Positions 28,009 to 35,439 of a stretch of 64,000 bases of DNA are shown here, in pieces (position 1 is the first letter of the stretch; each line of letters begins with the position of its first letter). The stretch covers positions 1 to 64,000 of the forward strand of contig NZ_FOQG01000019.1 of NCBI RefSeq assembly GCF_900113685.1, read 5' to 3'. The stretch comes from Nocardioides psychrotolerans (lineage in GTDB: Bacteria > Actinomycetota > Actinomycetes > Propionibacteriales > Nocardioidaceae). Position numbers and translations under genes: made by a program. Below the pieces are notes generated by a model. The model was not told the DNA's origin. It did not search any database and saw nothing but the letters and a program-made list of their open reading frames with translations.

Positions 28009-28737
28009 ATGTCTGCTGCTGGTGTCGAGCGTCGCGCGGTCGTCGTCGAGGACGACGAGGACATTCGCTCGCTCATCGAGTTCACGCTCACGAGTCAGGG
28101 CTTCGAGGTGCGTTCCGTCGACTCCGGGCTGGCCGGGATCGAGTGCGTCGCCAGCTTCGACCCCGACCTCGTGACCCTCGACCTCGGCCTGCCCGGCATC
28201 GACGGGATCGAGACGTGCCGACGCATCCGCGAGACCAGCGACGTCTACATCGTCATGATCACGGCTCGCGACGAGGAGATCGACCGGCTGATCGGCCTCG
28301 AGACCGGAGCCGACGACTTCCTCTCCAAGCCCTTCAGCCCTCGCGAGCTCCAGGCCCGTGTCAACGCCCTCTTCCGTCGGCCGCGCCGCACCACCGCCAC
28401 CATGACCGAGAGCGTCCCCACGCCCCTGCCCGAGACGACCAACGAGATCCTCGACCACGGTCCGCTGAAGGTCGACGTCGACGGACGACGCGCCTTCCGG
28501 GGCGACGAGGAGCTAGCACTGACCCGCACCGAGTTCGACCTGCTGACCGAGCTGATGCGCACCCCCGCGCGAGTGTGGACGCGCGAGGCGCTGCTGCGGT
28601 CGGTCTGGGGCACGGAGTGGGCCACCGACACTCATCTCGTCGAGGTCCATGTCGGCAACCTGCGACGCAAGCTGGGCGACGCCGCGCCGCTGGTGCGCAC
28701 CGTGCGGGGCGTCGGCTACCGCATGGAAGCACTCTGA
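28009..28737 (+). CDS. OmpR/PhoB-family response regulator (orphan)
   Basis: This 242-residue regulator has a receiver domain (residues 8-120) with the acidic pair VEDDED, the phospho-acceptor Asp in DLVTLDLGLPG, Thr in IVMITARDEE and Lys in DDFLSKPFSP. The C-terminal winged helix (about 150-240, LTRTEFDLLTELMRTPARVW through RTVRGVGYRME) is complete. No histidine kinase gene is adjacent; the convergent neighbour is an Hpt-like protein. There is no Shine-Dalgarno sequence at the ATG, and CTTGAGG-type repeats lie 19-58 bases upstream, which suggests autoregulation and control of the secreted-protein genes. Confidence 0.92.
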   Translation: MSAAGVERRAVVVEDDEDIRSLIEFTLTSQGFEVRSVDSGLAGIECVASFDPDLVTLDLGLPGIDGIETCRRIRETSDVYIVMITARDEEIDRLIGLETGADDFLSKPFSPRELQARVNALFRRPRRTTATMTESVPTPLPETTNEILDHGPLKVDVDGRRAFRGDEELALTRTEFDLLTELMRTPARVWTREALLRSVWGTEWATDTHLVEVHVGNLRRKLGDAAPLVRTVRGVGYRMEAL

Positions 28738-28746
28738 CGGGCGCCG

Positions 28747-29112
28747 TCAGCGGTCCTGGCACGCCACGAGGTACGACGTCAGCGCCAGGTCTGCGCGCTC
28801 CGCAGCGTCCGCCAGCAACCGGGCACGCGCGTAGGCGCCGACCAGGTCCCCGGCCCGCAGCCTCGTCTCGATGTAACGCGCCATCTCCACCAGCTCGAGC
28901 GCACCGACGATGCTGCTGGCGACCCGCAGGCTGAGCGTCGCATCCATCGCCTGGTCGAGGTCGCCGCGCTCCGTCGCGGACACGATGCGCGTCACGCGCT
29001 GGGGCAGCAGGCGGCGGTACTTCTGGGCGAAGCTCACCATGAACGGCCAGTGGGACACGTCCACTGCGAGGCGGTCGAGGTCACGGGGGTCGAAGGTGCT
29101 CATCAGGCTCAC
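28747..29112 (-). CDS. Hpt-like helical protein lacking the phospho-acceptor histidine
   Basis: This 121-residue all-helical protein matches the histidine phosphotransfer (Hpt) pattern. Where Hpt domains have H-S-L-K-G-S-S-A-N-x-G-A, it has LSLRVASSIVGALEL at residues 60-74, so Leu replaces the His. The surrounding helices (FMVSFAQKYRRLLPQRVTRI, DLDQAMDATLS, VEMARYIETRLRAGD) fit the four-helix bundle. The GTG start at 29112 overlaps the SipW stop; an ATG at 29103 is the alternative. It may bind the receiver of the convergent regulator without transferring phosphate (inference). Confidence 0.65.
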   Translation of the reverse strand: MSLMSTFDPRDLDRLAVDVSHWPFMVSFAQKYRRLLPQRVTRIVSATERGDLDQAMDATLSLRVASSIVGALELVEMARYIETRLRAGDLVGAYARARLLADAAERADLALTSYLVACQDR

Positions 29113-29804
29113 TCCTGCTCACCATCAGCGAGGTCGGCATCGGCCGGGTCAGCCTCGTCCTTCGACCAGATCGTCGTCAGGCCGAGCAGGAGCGTGCCGG
29201 CGATGGCCACCCAGAGCAGGCCCTTGCTCACGAACGGGTGGTGAAGGGCACGGATGACGGTGCCGATCTCGGGGATGACCCCTTGGACCTCCCAGACGAC
29301 GTCGCCGTCGAGGACGGCCGTCCACGGGTCCACGTTGGCGTTGGCGTCACCCTGCGTGCGCACGGCGACCGTGCCGTCGTCACCGTGGATGACCTCGGTC
29401 ACGCGGTGGGTCTCGACCCGGTGGTCCTCGATCGGGATCTGGTAGCTGATCACGTCACCCACCTCGACGTCGGCAGCCGGTCGGGGCGCCGTCACGACGA
29501 CGTCGCCAGGCATGATGCCGGGCGCCATGCTGCCGGTCAGCATGGTCGCGGTGCGGTAGCCGAAGACGTGGGGGCCGACGGCCAGGACCAGGAAGGACAG
29601 CAGGCAGGCGGCGAGCAGGAGGCTCAGCAACGCGGAGCCCAGGCGGGCGGGCACCGAGCCACGCGGTGCGCGCTGCCCGGACCTGCCGGAGCTGCCGGAC
29701 GCGGCCACGCCGGCGCCCGAGGGCGCGATGGCCTGCGGCCGCCGTACGGGCGTGGGCGCAGCGGCGCGGTGACGGCCGACGACGGTCGGGACGGCGTGGC
29801 TCAT
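29109..29804 (-). CDS. sipW: SipW-type signal peptidase I
   Basis: This 231-residue membrane peptidase follows the ER/SipW-type pattern. A proline/arginine-rich cytoplasmic N-terminus (1-52) precedes a transmembrane helix (LGSALLSLLLAACLLSFLVL). The catalytic Ser motif is TMLTGSMAPGIMPGDVV, followed by HRVETHRVTEV, where a His replaces the Lys of bacterial SPases. GDANANVDPW and a C-terminal helix (LLWVAIAGTLLLGLTTIW) complete it. SipW enzymes mature TasA-like proteins, and such a gene lies directly upstream, 116 bp away. Coupled translation with the Hpt-like gene puts the fibre protein, its peptidase and a signalling protein in one operon. Confidence 0.9.
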   Translation of the reverse strand: MSHAVPTVVGRHRAAAPTPVRRPQAIAPSGAGVAASGSSGRSGQRAPRGSVPARLGSALLSLLLAACLLSFLVLAVGPHVFGYRTATMLTGSMAPGIMPGDVVVTAPRPAADVEVGDVISYQIPIEDHRVETHRVTEVIHGDDGTVAVRTQGDANANVDPWTAVLDGDVVWEVQGVIPEIGTVIRALHHPFVSKGLLWVAIAGTLLLGLTTIWSKDEADPADADLADGEQE

Positions 29805-29920
29805 GGTCGACTCCTGCTCGCTTAGCGGTGGTGGATGGAGGACGGGGTGGTGCTGGTGAGGCTCTGGGCGGCCGCCGCCCCCCAGCGGCAGCCACCCAGG
29901 GCCGGTTCACAGCAGCGGGG

Positions 29921-30556
29921 TCACTTGAAGGTGGCGGCGCGCTGCGTGGCGTCGAAGGTGAAGGTGAGGTTGTTGGCCAGGCCCTGGAAGGTGTTGTCGG
30001 CCGTGGCCGGCAGCAGCAGCTGGATCCGGAGATAGGAGGCCGCACCCACGGCGTTGAGCGTCGTCGTGGCTGCCGCCATGTCGACCGCGGTGCCGATGAC
30101 GGGCTTCGAGGCGATGACGGTGGTGGGCGTCGTGGCGCAGGCCAGCTCGTTGGTGGTGCCGACCTTGGTCCACGGGGTGGCGCACTGCTCGACGGTGAGC
30201 TGCAGGCCGTTGGTGGTGTCGGAGGAGAGCAGGTTGGCCGTGCCTGCCGACGTGGTGAGCTTGACCGACCCGAAGGCCTCGGTGTTGGCGTTGCGGACCA
30301 GGGTGACCGAGCGCTGTACTCGGTCGCCGGGGACCATGTTGGTCGCGGCGACGGTGGTGCCGAGGTCGGCGTGCTGGGTGAGCTCGATCTTGACGTTGCC
30401 GTTGGCGACGGCCTCGCTGGCGGCCGTGCTCGAGGTGAACGCACCGAAGGTGCCGAGACCGGCCACGGAGGCAGCTCCGGCAACCAGGACGACCGAGGCG
30501 AGGATCTTCGTCGAGTGCTTGCGAGCGGTGCGGCTGGAGGCGGTGTGCTTGCTCAT
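29921..30556 (-). CDS. TasA/CalY-like surface fibre protein
   Basis: This 211-residue secreted protein has a long basic N-terminus (MSKHTASSRTARKHSTKILA), a hydrophobic segment and the SipW-type processing region GTFGAFTSSTAASEAVANGN. The mature domain is beta-rich (KIELTQHADLG, MVPGDRVQRSVTLVRNANTE, LTVEQCATPWTKVG, FQGLANNLTFTFDATQ), as in TasA/camelysin proteins that assemble into extracellular fibres. It has two cysteines. It is followed by the SipW-type peptidase. The upstream gap to the SGNH gene holds paired CTTGAGG repeats. Its Shine-Dalgarno sequence is weak. Confidence 0.85.
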   Translation of the reverse strand: MSKHTASSRTARKHSTKILASVVLVAGAASVAGLGTFGAFTSSTAASEAVANGNVKIELTQHADLGTTVAATNMVPGDRVQRSVTLVRNANTEAFGSVKLTTSAGTANLLSSDTTNGLQLTVEQCATPWTKVGTTNELACATTPTTVIASKPVIGTAVDMAAATTTLNAVGAASYLRIQLLLPATADNTFQGLANNLTFTFDATQRAATFK

Positions 30557-30665
30557 GGAGGGAGTCCTAGCTTCGGGCCACCGAAGCGGTGGCGGCAGGT
30601 TCTGGTGATGAACAGAACTCTGCAGGACCCGGATCAAGGCTCCCCCCGGATCAACCACGAGGTTT

Positions 30666-30683
30666 CCTCAAGCAAGCCTCAAG
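30666..30683. promoter_or_regulatory. Paired CTTGAGG repeats upstream of the TasA-like gene
   Basis: CCTCAAG at 30666-30672 and 30677-30683 (plus strand) are spaced 11 bp start to start, 110-127 bases upstream of the TasA-like start. On the coding strand the block reads CCTTGAGG-CTTG-CTTGAGG. The site at 27973-27990 reads CCTTGAGG-GCTT-CTTGAGG. Two TTGATCCGG copies follow closer to the gene. This is a probable binding site for the response regulator at 28.0 kb. Confidence 0.65.
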
Positions 30684-30685
30684 GA

Positions 30686-31486
30686 TCAGCCGACGACGAG
30701 ATCGCGCTCCAGGTCGGCGGCCAACCGCTCGGCGAAGTAGGCGTGACCGTCGTTGTTGAGCAGCCCGCCCTCACCGAAGTAGGCCGGGGCGTCGGCCCCG
30801 GTGAGCCACTCCTCGCCGAAGGTGTCGACGCAGGTGATGTGGTCGTTCTCGAGGGGCTCGCACATGCCCATCCCGCGCGGGTTGCCGTAGGGGAGGACCA
30901 CTGCGATGACCGCGTCAGGCACGCGTCCGCGCAGCGTCGTGACCGTGTTGCGCATGAGCTTGCGGATGACCGGCGTCGTGGCGGGTGAGCGCATCTGGGC
31001 GGAGATGACCACGACGTCCGGCACGAAGTCGTCGTCGGTCTGGAGCCGGAAGACCCGGTCGAGGTATTGGCTGCCGGGCGTCGTCGGCGCGCTGTGCGCC
31101 CAGCCGGAGCCGGGGACGGCGTCCACGCGGTACTCCCAGCCGAGATCCTTCGACACGAGGTGGACGAAGCTGGCCCTCTGCAGGGCGGCTCCCTCCCCCG
31201 CGGTCCAGTCATCGCCGATGAAGAGGACCTTGGCTGCAGCCGGCACGGACAGGGGCGCCCCCGCGGTGTCGGGGCCCGCCGCGGGCACCGCCTCCGGATC
31301 GCCGGAGCCGGTGGAGAACTGAGTGACCAGCAGCGCCACGGTCAGGGCGGTGGCGGCGATGACGCCGAGCAGCGTGAATCGCCGGACAGCGACGTCTCGG
31401 CCCGTGTCGGTGGACCGCCCCCATGACGTGGACACGTCGGCGATCCTACGTGGTCCGGTCCGGTGCGAGATCGGATGTTTGCCCAC
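30686..31486 (-). CDS. Membrane-anchored SGNH/GDSL-like protein with altered nucleophile
   Basis: This 266-residue protein has an N-terminal transmembrane helix (FTLLGVIAATALTVALLVTQ, about residues 37-56) and an external SGNH-like domain. Block I reads VLFIGDDWTAGEGA, where family members have GDS, so the catalytic Ser is replaced by Asp. The other blocks are visible: GSGWA (block II-like Gly), PDVVVISAQMRS (block III region, usually GxND) and DGHAYFAERLAADL (block V His). The GTG at 31486 is the apparent start, but the exact start is uncertain. It lies directly upstream of the TasA-like gene and may be a non-hydrolytic surface protein. Confidence 0.7.
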   Translation of the reverse strand: MGKHPISHRTGPRRIADVSTSWGRSTDTGRDVAVRRFTLLGVIAATALTVALLVTQFSTGSGDPEAVPAAGPDTAGAPLSVPAAAKVLFIGDDWTAGEGAALQRASFVHLVSKDLGWEYRVDAVPGSGWAHSAPTTPGSQYLDRVFRLQTDDDFVPDVVVISAQMRSPATTPVIRKLMRNTVTTLRGRVPDAVIAVVLPYGNPRGMGMCEPLENDHITCVDTFGEEWLTGADAPAYFGEGGLLNNDGHAYFAERLAADLERDLVVG

Positions 31487-31719
31487 GTGGGACCAGGGGC
31501 AGGCTCACCTCGACACGTACTGCTGTTCCGACCTCGTCTCGGACTTTCTTCAGCCCACATCCCGGGGGTGGGCTGCTCCACGAGGCTCACGGAGCGCGGT
31601 GCGTGTCGCACGTCCGGACATGAAAGTGCCAGGACGCGACCTCTGGGGGGCAGTCGATCGCGGCCTGGCCCCGCGATCATCCCACATCTCGCGCCGGACC
31701 GACACCGCCAGTTGCGCGG

Positions 31720-34704
31720 TCAGTCCCAGAAGACGTGGTCGACGACCGCGCGTGCCTGTCGGGTGCAGCGCAGGTAGTCGTTGACCATCTCGTCGGTCGC
31801 CCCCGGCGGGTAGCCCAGGATGCTCGCCACCGCCGCGCGCTGCCGCGTGTCCCGCGGGATCTGGTCACCCGAGGTCCCCCGCACCAACGTCACGGCGTTG
31901 CGGGTCCGGCTTACCATGCGCCAGCCCTCGATCAGCAGGGCGGTGTCGTCCTCACTGATCAGCCCGGCCTCCCGCGCAGCGGCGAGCGCGTCGAGGGTCT
32001 GCGGGGTGCGGAGGGACTCGACCCGGCCGGCGTGGCGCATCTGGAGCAGCTGGACGGTCCACTCGATGTCGGCCAGGCCACCACGCCCGAGCTTGAGGTG
32101 CAGGTGGGGATCGGCTCCGCGGGGCAGACGCTCCCGGTCGATGCGGGCCTTGATCCGGCGGACCTCGAGGATGTCGTCCTCGGAGATCCCGTCCACCGGG
32201 AAGCGCAACGGGTCGATGAGCTCCACGAAGCGACGCCGCAGGTCCTCGTCGCCCACGACCGCGTCGGCACGCAGCAGCGCCTGCGCCTCCCAGACCATCG
32301 ACCACTTGGCGTAGTAGGCGGCATAGGAGTCGATCGTGCGGACCAGCGCCCCCTGCTTGCCCTCGGGGCGCAGGTCGGCGTCGACGTGCAGCGGCGGGTC
32401 GGCGCCCGGGAGGGCGAGCAGACGGCGTACCTCGTTGGCGACGGCCTGGGAGTAGGACGTGGCCACGTGCGCGTCGGCACCGGGCTCGGCCTCGAAGACG
32501 AAGAGGACGTCGGCGTCGCTGGAGTAGGACAGCTCGAAGCCGCCGTAGCGGCCCATCGCGATGATCGCGATGCGCGCGGGCGCCTCGGCCAGCGACCGCT
32601 GCCGTCGTACGGCGAGCCCCGCGACCCGCAGCGTGGCTTCCAGCGTGGCGTCGGTCAGGCGCGAGAGCCCCTTGCCCACGTCGGCCACGTCGGTGAGCCG
32701 CAGCGCATCGCCGGCCGCGATGCGGAACAGCTCGCGCCGGCGTACGGCGCGGATGGCGCGCACGGCCTTCTCGACGTCGTCCTGGCGGCCGGCTGCCGCG
32801 AGCATCTCCTCGACGAGCGGCTCGGCCGGGAGCGGGGCGAGCGATCCCCCGAGGATCCGCACGCCCTGGGGCTCGCGCTCCAGCAGCCCGGTGACGTAGC
32901 GCGAGGTGGAGAGCAGGTGGGCCAGCCGCTCGGCGACGGTGCCCTCGTCGCGCAGGGTCTTGAGGTACCAAGGGGTGCGCCCCAGGGCCTCGCTGATCCG
33001 GCGGAAGCCGAAGAGCCCGGCGTCGGGATCGGGGCCCTCGGCGAACCACTCGAGCATCGCGGGCAGGAGGGCACGCTGGATCGTGGACGTGCGGGACAGC
33101 CCGGCCGTGAGCGCCTCGAGGTGGCGCAGCGCCGCCTGCGGATCGGCGTAGCCGAGGGCGGCCAGGCGGGTGCTGGCCGCTTCCGAGGAGAGCCTGGCCT
33201 CGGAGCCGGGGATCCCTGCGACCGCAGCGAGCAGCGGCCGGTAGAAGAGCTTCTCGTGGAGTCGACGGACCTCGCGGCGGTGGTGCTCCCACACGCGGTT
33301 CAGGGACGGGACCGGCTCCTTGAAGAGCCGGACGCTGCGGCCCAGGCGACGCAGGGACGGCTCGTCCTCGGGCACCACGTGGATGCGGCGCAGCTGGAAG
33401 AGCTGCATGCGGTGCTCGAGCGTGCGGAGGAAGGCATAGGCCTCGTGCAGGGCCTCGCCGTCCTCGCGCCCGACGTAGCCCCCGTCGGTCAACGCTCCCA
33501 GGGCGCTGAGCGTCGCGGTCGGCCGGATGCGCTCGTCCATGCGCCCGTGGACGAGCTGGAGCAGCTGCACGGCAAACTCGACGTCGCGCAGGCCGCCCGA
33601 GCCGAGCTTGATCTGGCGATCGGCCTCGCGCGCCGGGATGTGCTCGATCACCCGCCGACGCATGGCCTGGGCGTCGGTGACGAAGCCCTCTCGCTCGGCG
33701 GCGGACCACACCAGCGGGGCGAGCATGTCGACGTAGTCCCGACCCAGCGCCAGGTCGCCGGCGACCGGGCGAGCCTTGAGCAGCGCCTGGAACTCCCAGG
33801 TCTTGGCCCAGCGCTCGTAGTAGCCGAGGTGGCTGGCGAGGGTGCGCACGAGCGGACCAGCCTTGCCCTCGGGGCGCAGCGCGGCGTCGACGGGCCAGAT
33901 CGTGCCCTCGCTGGTGTGGTCGGAGCAGATCCTGATCAGGTGGCTGGCCAGCTGGGTCGCGGCCCGCACGACCGCGGTGTCGCTGGCGTCCTCGTGCCCG
34001 GGCGACGGCTCGTAGACGAAGATGACGTCGACGTCGGAGACGTAGTTGAGCTCGTGGCTGCCGAGCTTGCCCATCGCGATGACCGACAGGCGCGCGAGCG
34101 AGGCGGACTCCCCCACCCGCTGCCGCGCGACGGCCAGGGCGGCCTCGAGCGTGCCGGCCGCGAGGTCGGAGAGCTCGGCCGCGGCGTCGTCTATCCCGAC
34201 GTCGTGGGACAGGTCACGCGAGGCCAGGCGGAGCAGGACGCGGCGGTATTCCACGCGCAGGGCGTCCACGGCCTCGGCGTCGGGGAGCGTCGCCACCGGC
34301 CGGTCGTCGCGCGGGTCGGCCCCGACCGCCTCCAGCAGGCCCGCCCGCACCGCCCAGGCCGCAGGACGCGTCGAGCCCATGGCTGGGTCGGTGAGCTCGT
34401 GCCACTGCTCGGGGTGGCGGACCAGGTGGTCGGCCAGCGCGCTGCTCGCCCCGAGCACGCACAGCAGCCGCATCGCGGTGCCCTCGTCGTCGGCGATCGC
34501 GGTCAGGAGGGCCGCGCGGTCCTCGACCTCGTCGGCGAGCCGCACGAGGGCCGACAGCGCCAGGTCGGGGTCGGCCGTGCGCCCGAGGATCGCGAGGATC
34601 GGCTCCGCCTGCTCCCCCAGGCCCGTCAGCGCCTCCAGCGCCGCAGCGCTGTCGGTGAACCCGTGCCGGAAGAGCGCGACCTTGGTCGTCGGGGTGCGGG
34701 TCAC
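31720..34704 (-). CDS. glnE: Glutamine synthetase adenylyltransferase/adenylyl-removing enzyme
   Basis: GlnE adds AMP to, or removes AMP from, the conserved tyrosine of type I glutamine synthetase according to nitrogen status. The 994-residue length is normal. Two nucleotidyltransferase halves are present. The N-terminal half has MGKLGSHELNYVSDVDVIFV and the C-terminal half MGRYGGFELSYSSDADVLFV, the G-G/S-x10-D-x-D motif of each half. Each is followed by an RxGxGGLxDIE helix (KLGSGGLRDVEFAVQLLQL and KLGRGGLADIEWTVQLLQM). The GTG start overlaps the amidotransferase stop. The order glnA2, amidotransferase, glnE extends the glnA2-glnE pairing known from mycobacteria. Confidence 0.96.
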   Translation of the reverse strand: MTRTPTTKVALFRHGFTDSAAALEALTGLGEQAEPILAILGRTADPDLALSALVRLADEVEDRAALLTAIADDEGTAMRLLCVLGASSALADHLVRHPEQWHELTDPAMGSTRPAAWAVRAGLLEAVGADPRDDRPVATLPDAEAVDALRVEYRRVLLRLASRDLSHDVGIDDAAAELSDLAAGTLEAALAVARQRVGESASLARLSVIAMGKLGSHELNYVSDVDVIFVYEPSPGHEDASDTAVVRAATQLASHLIRICSDHTSEGTIWPVDAALRPEGKAGPLVRTLASHLGYYERWAKTWEFQALLKARPVAGDLALGRDYVDMLAPLVWSAAEREGFVTDAQAMRRRVIEHIPAREADRQIKLGSGGLRDVEFAVQLLQLVHGRMDERIRPTATLSALGALTDGGYVGREDGEALHEAYAFLRTLEHRMQLFQLRRIHVVPEDEPSLRRLGRSVRLFKEPVPSLNRVWEHHRREVRRLHEKLFYRPLLAAVAGIPGSEARLSSEAASTRLAALGYADPQAALRHLEALTAGLSRTSTIQRALLPAMLEWFAEGPDPDAGLFGFRRISEALGRTPWYLKTLRDEGTVAERLAHLLSTSRYVTGLLEREPQGVRILGGSLAPLPAEPLVEEMLAAAGRQDDVEKAVRAIRAVRRRELFRIAAGDALRLTDVADVGKGLSRLTDATLEATLRVAGLAVRRQRSLAEAPARIAIIAMGRYGGFELSYSSDADVLFVFEAEPGADAHVATSYSQAVANEVRRLLALPGADPPLHVDADLRPEGKQGALVRTIDSYAAYYAKWSMVWEAQALLRADAVVGDEDLRRRFVELIDPLRFPVDGISEDDILEVRRIKARIDRERLPRGADPHLHLKLGRGGLADIEWTVQLLQMRHAGRVESLRTPQTLDALAAAREAGLISEDDTALLIEGWRMVSRTRNAVTLVRGTSGDQIPRDTRQRAAVASILGYPPGATDEMVNDYLRCTRQARAVVDHVFWD

Positions 34705-35423
34705 CGCGCGTCCCCGGCGCTGCTCCCGACGATCCGGGCGAACGAGCGGGCGAGCGGCCGCCAGGCCTCGGTCAGCTCGTCGGCGGCGTCCTCGACCGCG
34801 CGCAGCAAGGTCTCCTGGTCGATGCCGCGCAGGACGTGGGCCTCGCGGTCCTCCTCGGCCCACGGCCGCAGGGTGGCCGCGTCGACCTCCGGGTGCAGCT
34901 GGACCCCCCAGCTGCGCGGGCCGAAGCGAACGGCCTGCGGCTCCCCGGCGTCCGTCTGCGCCAGCACGGTCGCGCCCTCGGGCAGGACCGTGACGACGTC
35001 GTCGTTCCAGTGGACGCCCCGGCGAGGCGTGGCGACCGGGCCGACGAGCTCGTCGGTCGCCGCCTCGGCGGTCCAGCCGACCTCGATCAGACCCAGCTGC
35101 TGCCCGCGTGGGTTGCGCTCGACGCGCCCACCCAACGCCGCGGCCACGAGCTGGTGACCGAGGCAGACCCCGAGCGTCGGGACGCCGGCCGCGTGGGCGG
35201 CCCGGAGCTGCTCCTTGAGCGGACCGAACCAGGCGACCGTGTCGTCCTCGGCCTGCTGGGGCCCGCCCAGCACCAGCACTCCGTCGTACGACGTGAGGTC
35301 GGGCAGGGCGTCACCGGCGTAGGGCCGACACACCTCGAGGGTGCAGCCGGCCTCGGTCAGCCAGCGCCCGAGGAGCACCGGGGGGCACTCGTCCTCGTGC
35401 TGGACGACCAGGACCGACGACAT
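34701..35423 (-). CDS. Class I glutamine amidotransferase-like protein
   Basis: This 240-residue GATase1 protein has the nucleophile elbow GVCLGHQLVAAALGG (Cys about residue 88) and the His-Glu pair in WGVQLHPEVD (about 175). The fold resembles GuaA-type amidotransferases but stands alone with no synthetase domain, like proteins that hydrolyse gamma-glutamyl compounds or supply ammonia to a partner. It is 16 bases downstream of glnA2 and overlaps glnE by four bases. That fits hydrolysis of a gamma-glutamylated product or glutamine in the same pathway, but the substrate is not visible. Confidence 0.88.
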   Translation of the reverse strand: MSSVLVVQHEDECPPVLLGRWLTEAGCTLEVCRPYAGDALPDLTSYDGVLVLGGPQQAEDDTVAWFGPLKEQLRAAHAAGVPTLGVCLGHQLVAAALGGRVERNPRGQQLGLIEVGWTAEAATDELVGPVATPRRGVHWNDDVVTVLPEGATVLAQTDAGEPQAVRFGPRSWGVQLHPEVDAATLRPWAEEDREAHVLRGIDQETLLRAVEDAADELTEAWRPLARSFARIVGSSAGDAR

Positions 35424-35439
35424 CGTGGGACCTGGCCGG

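Noticed and set aside
31735-35157. A 1140-codon open frame antisense to glnE and the amidotransferase gene
   Set aside because: It is a shadow of high third-position GC in the real genes. The product is Gly/Arg/Val/His-rich with no domain, while the opposite strand encodes complete known enzymes.
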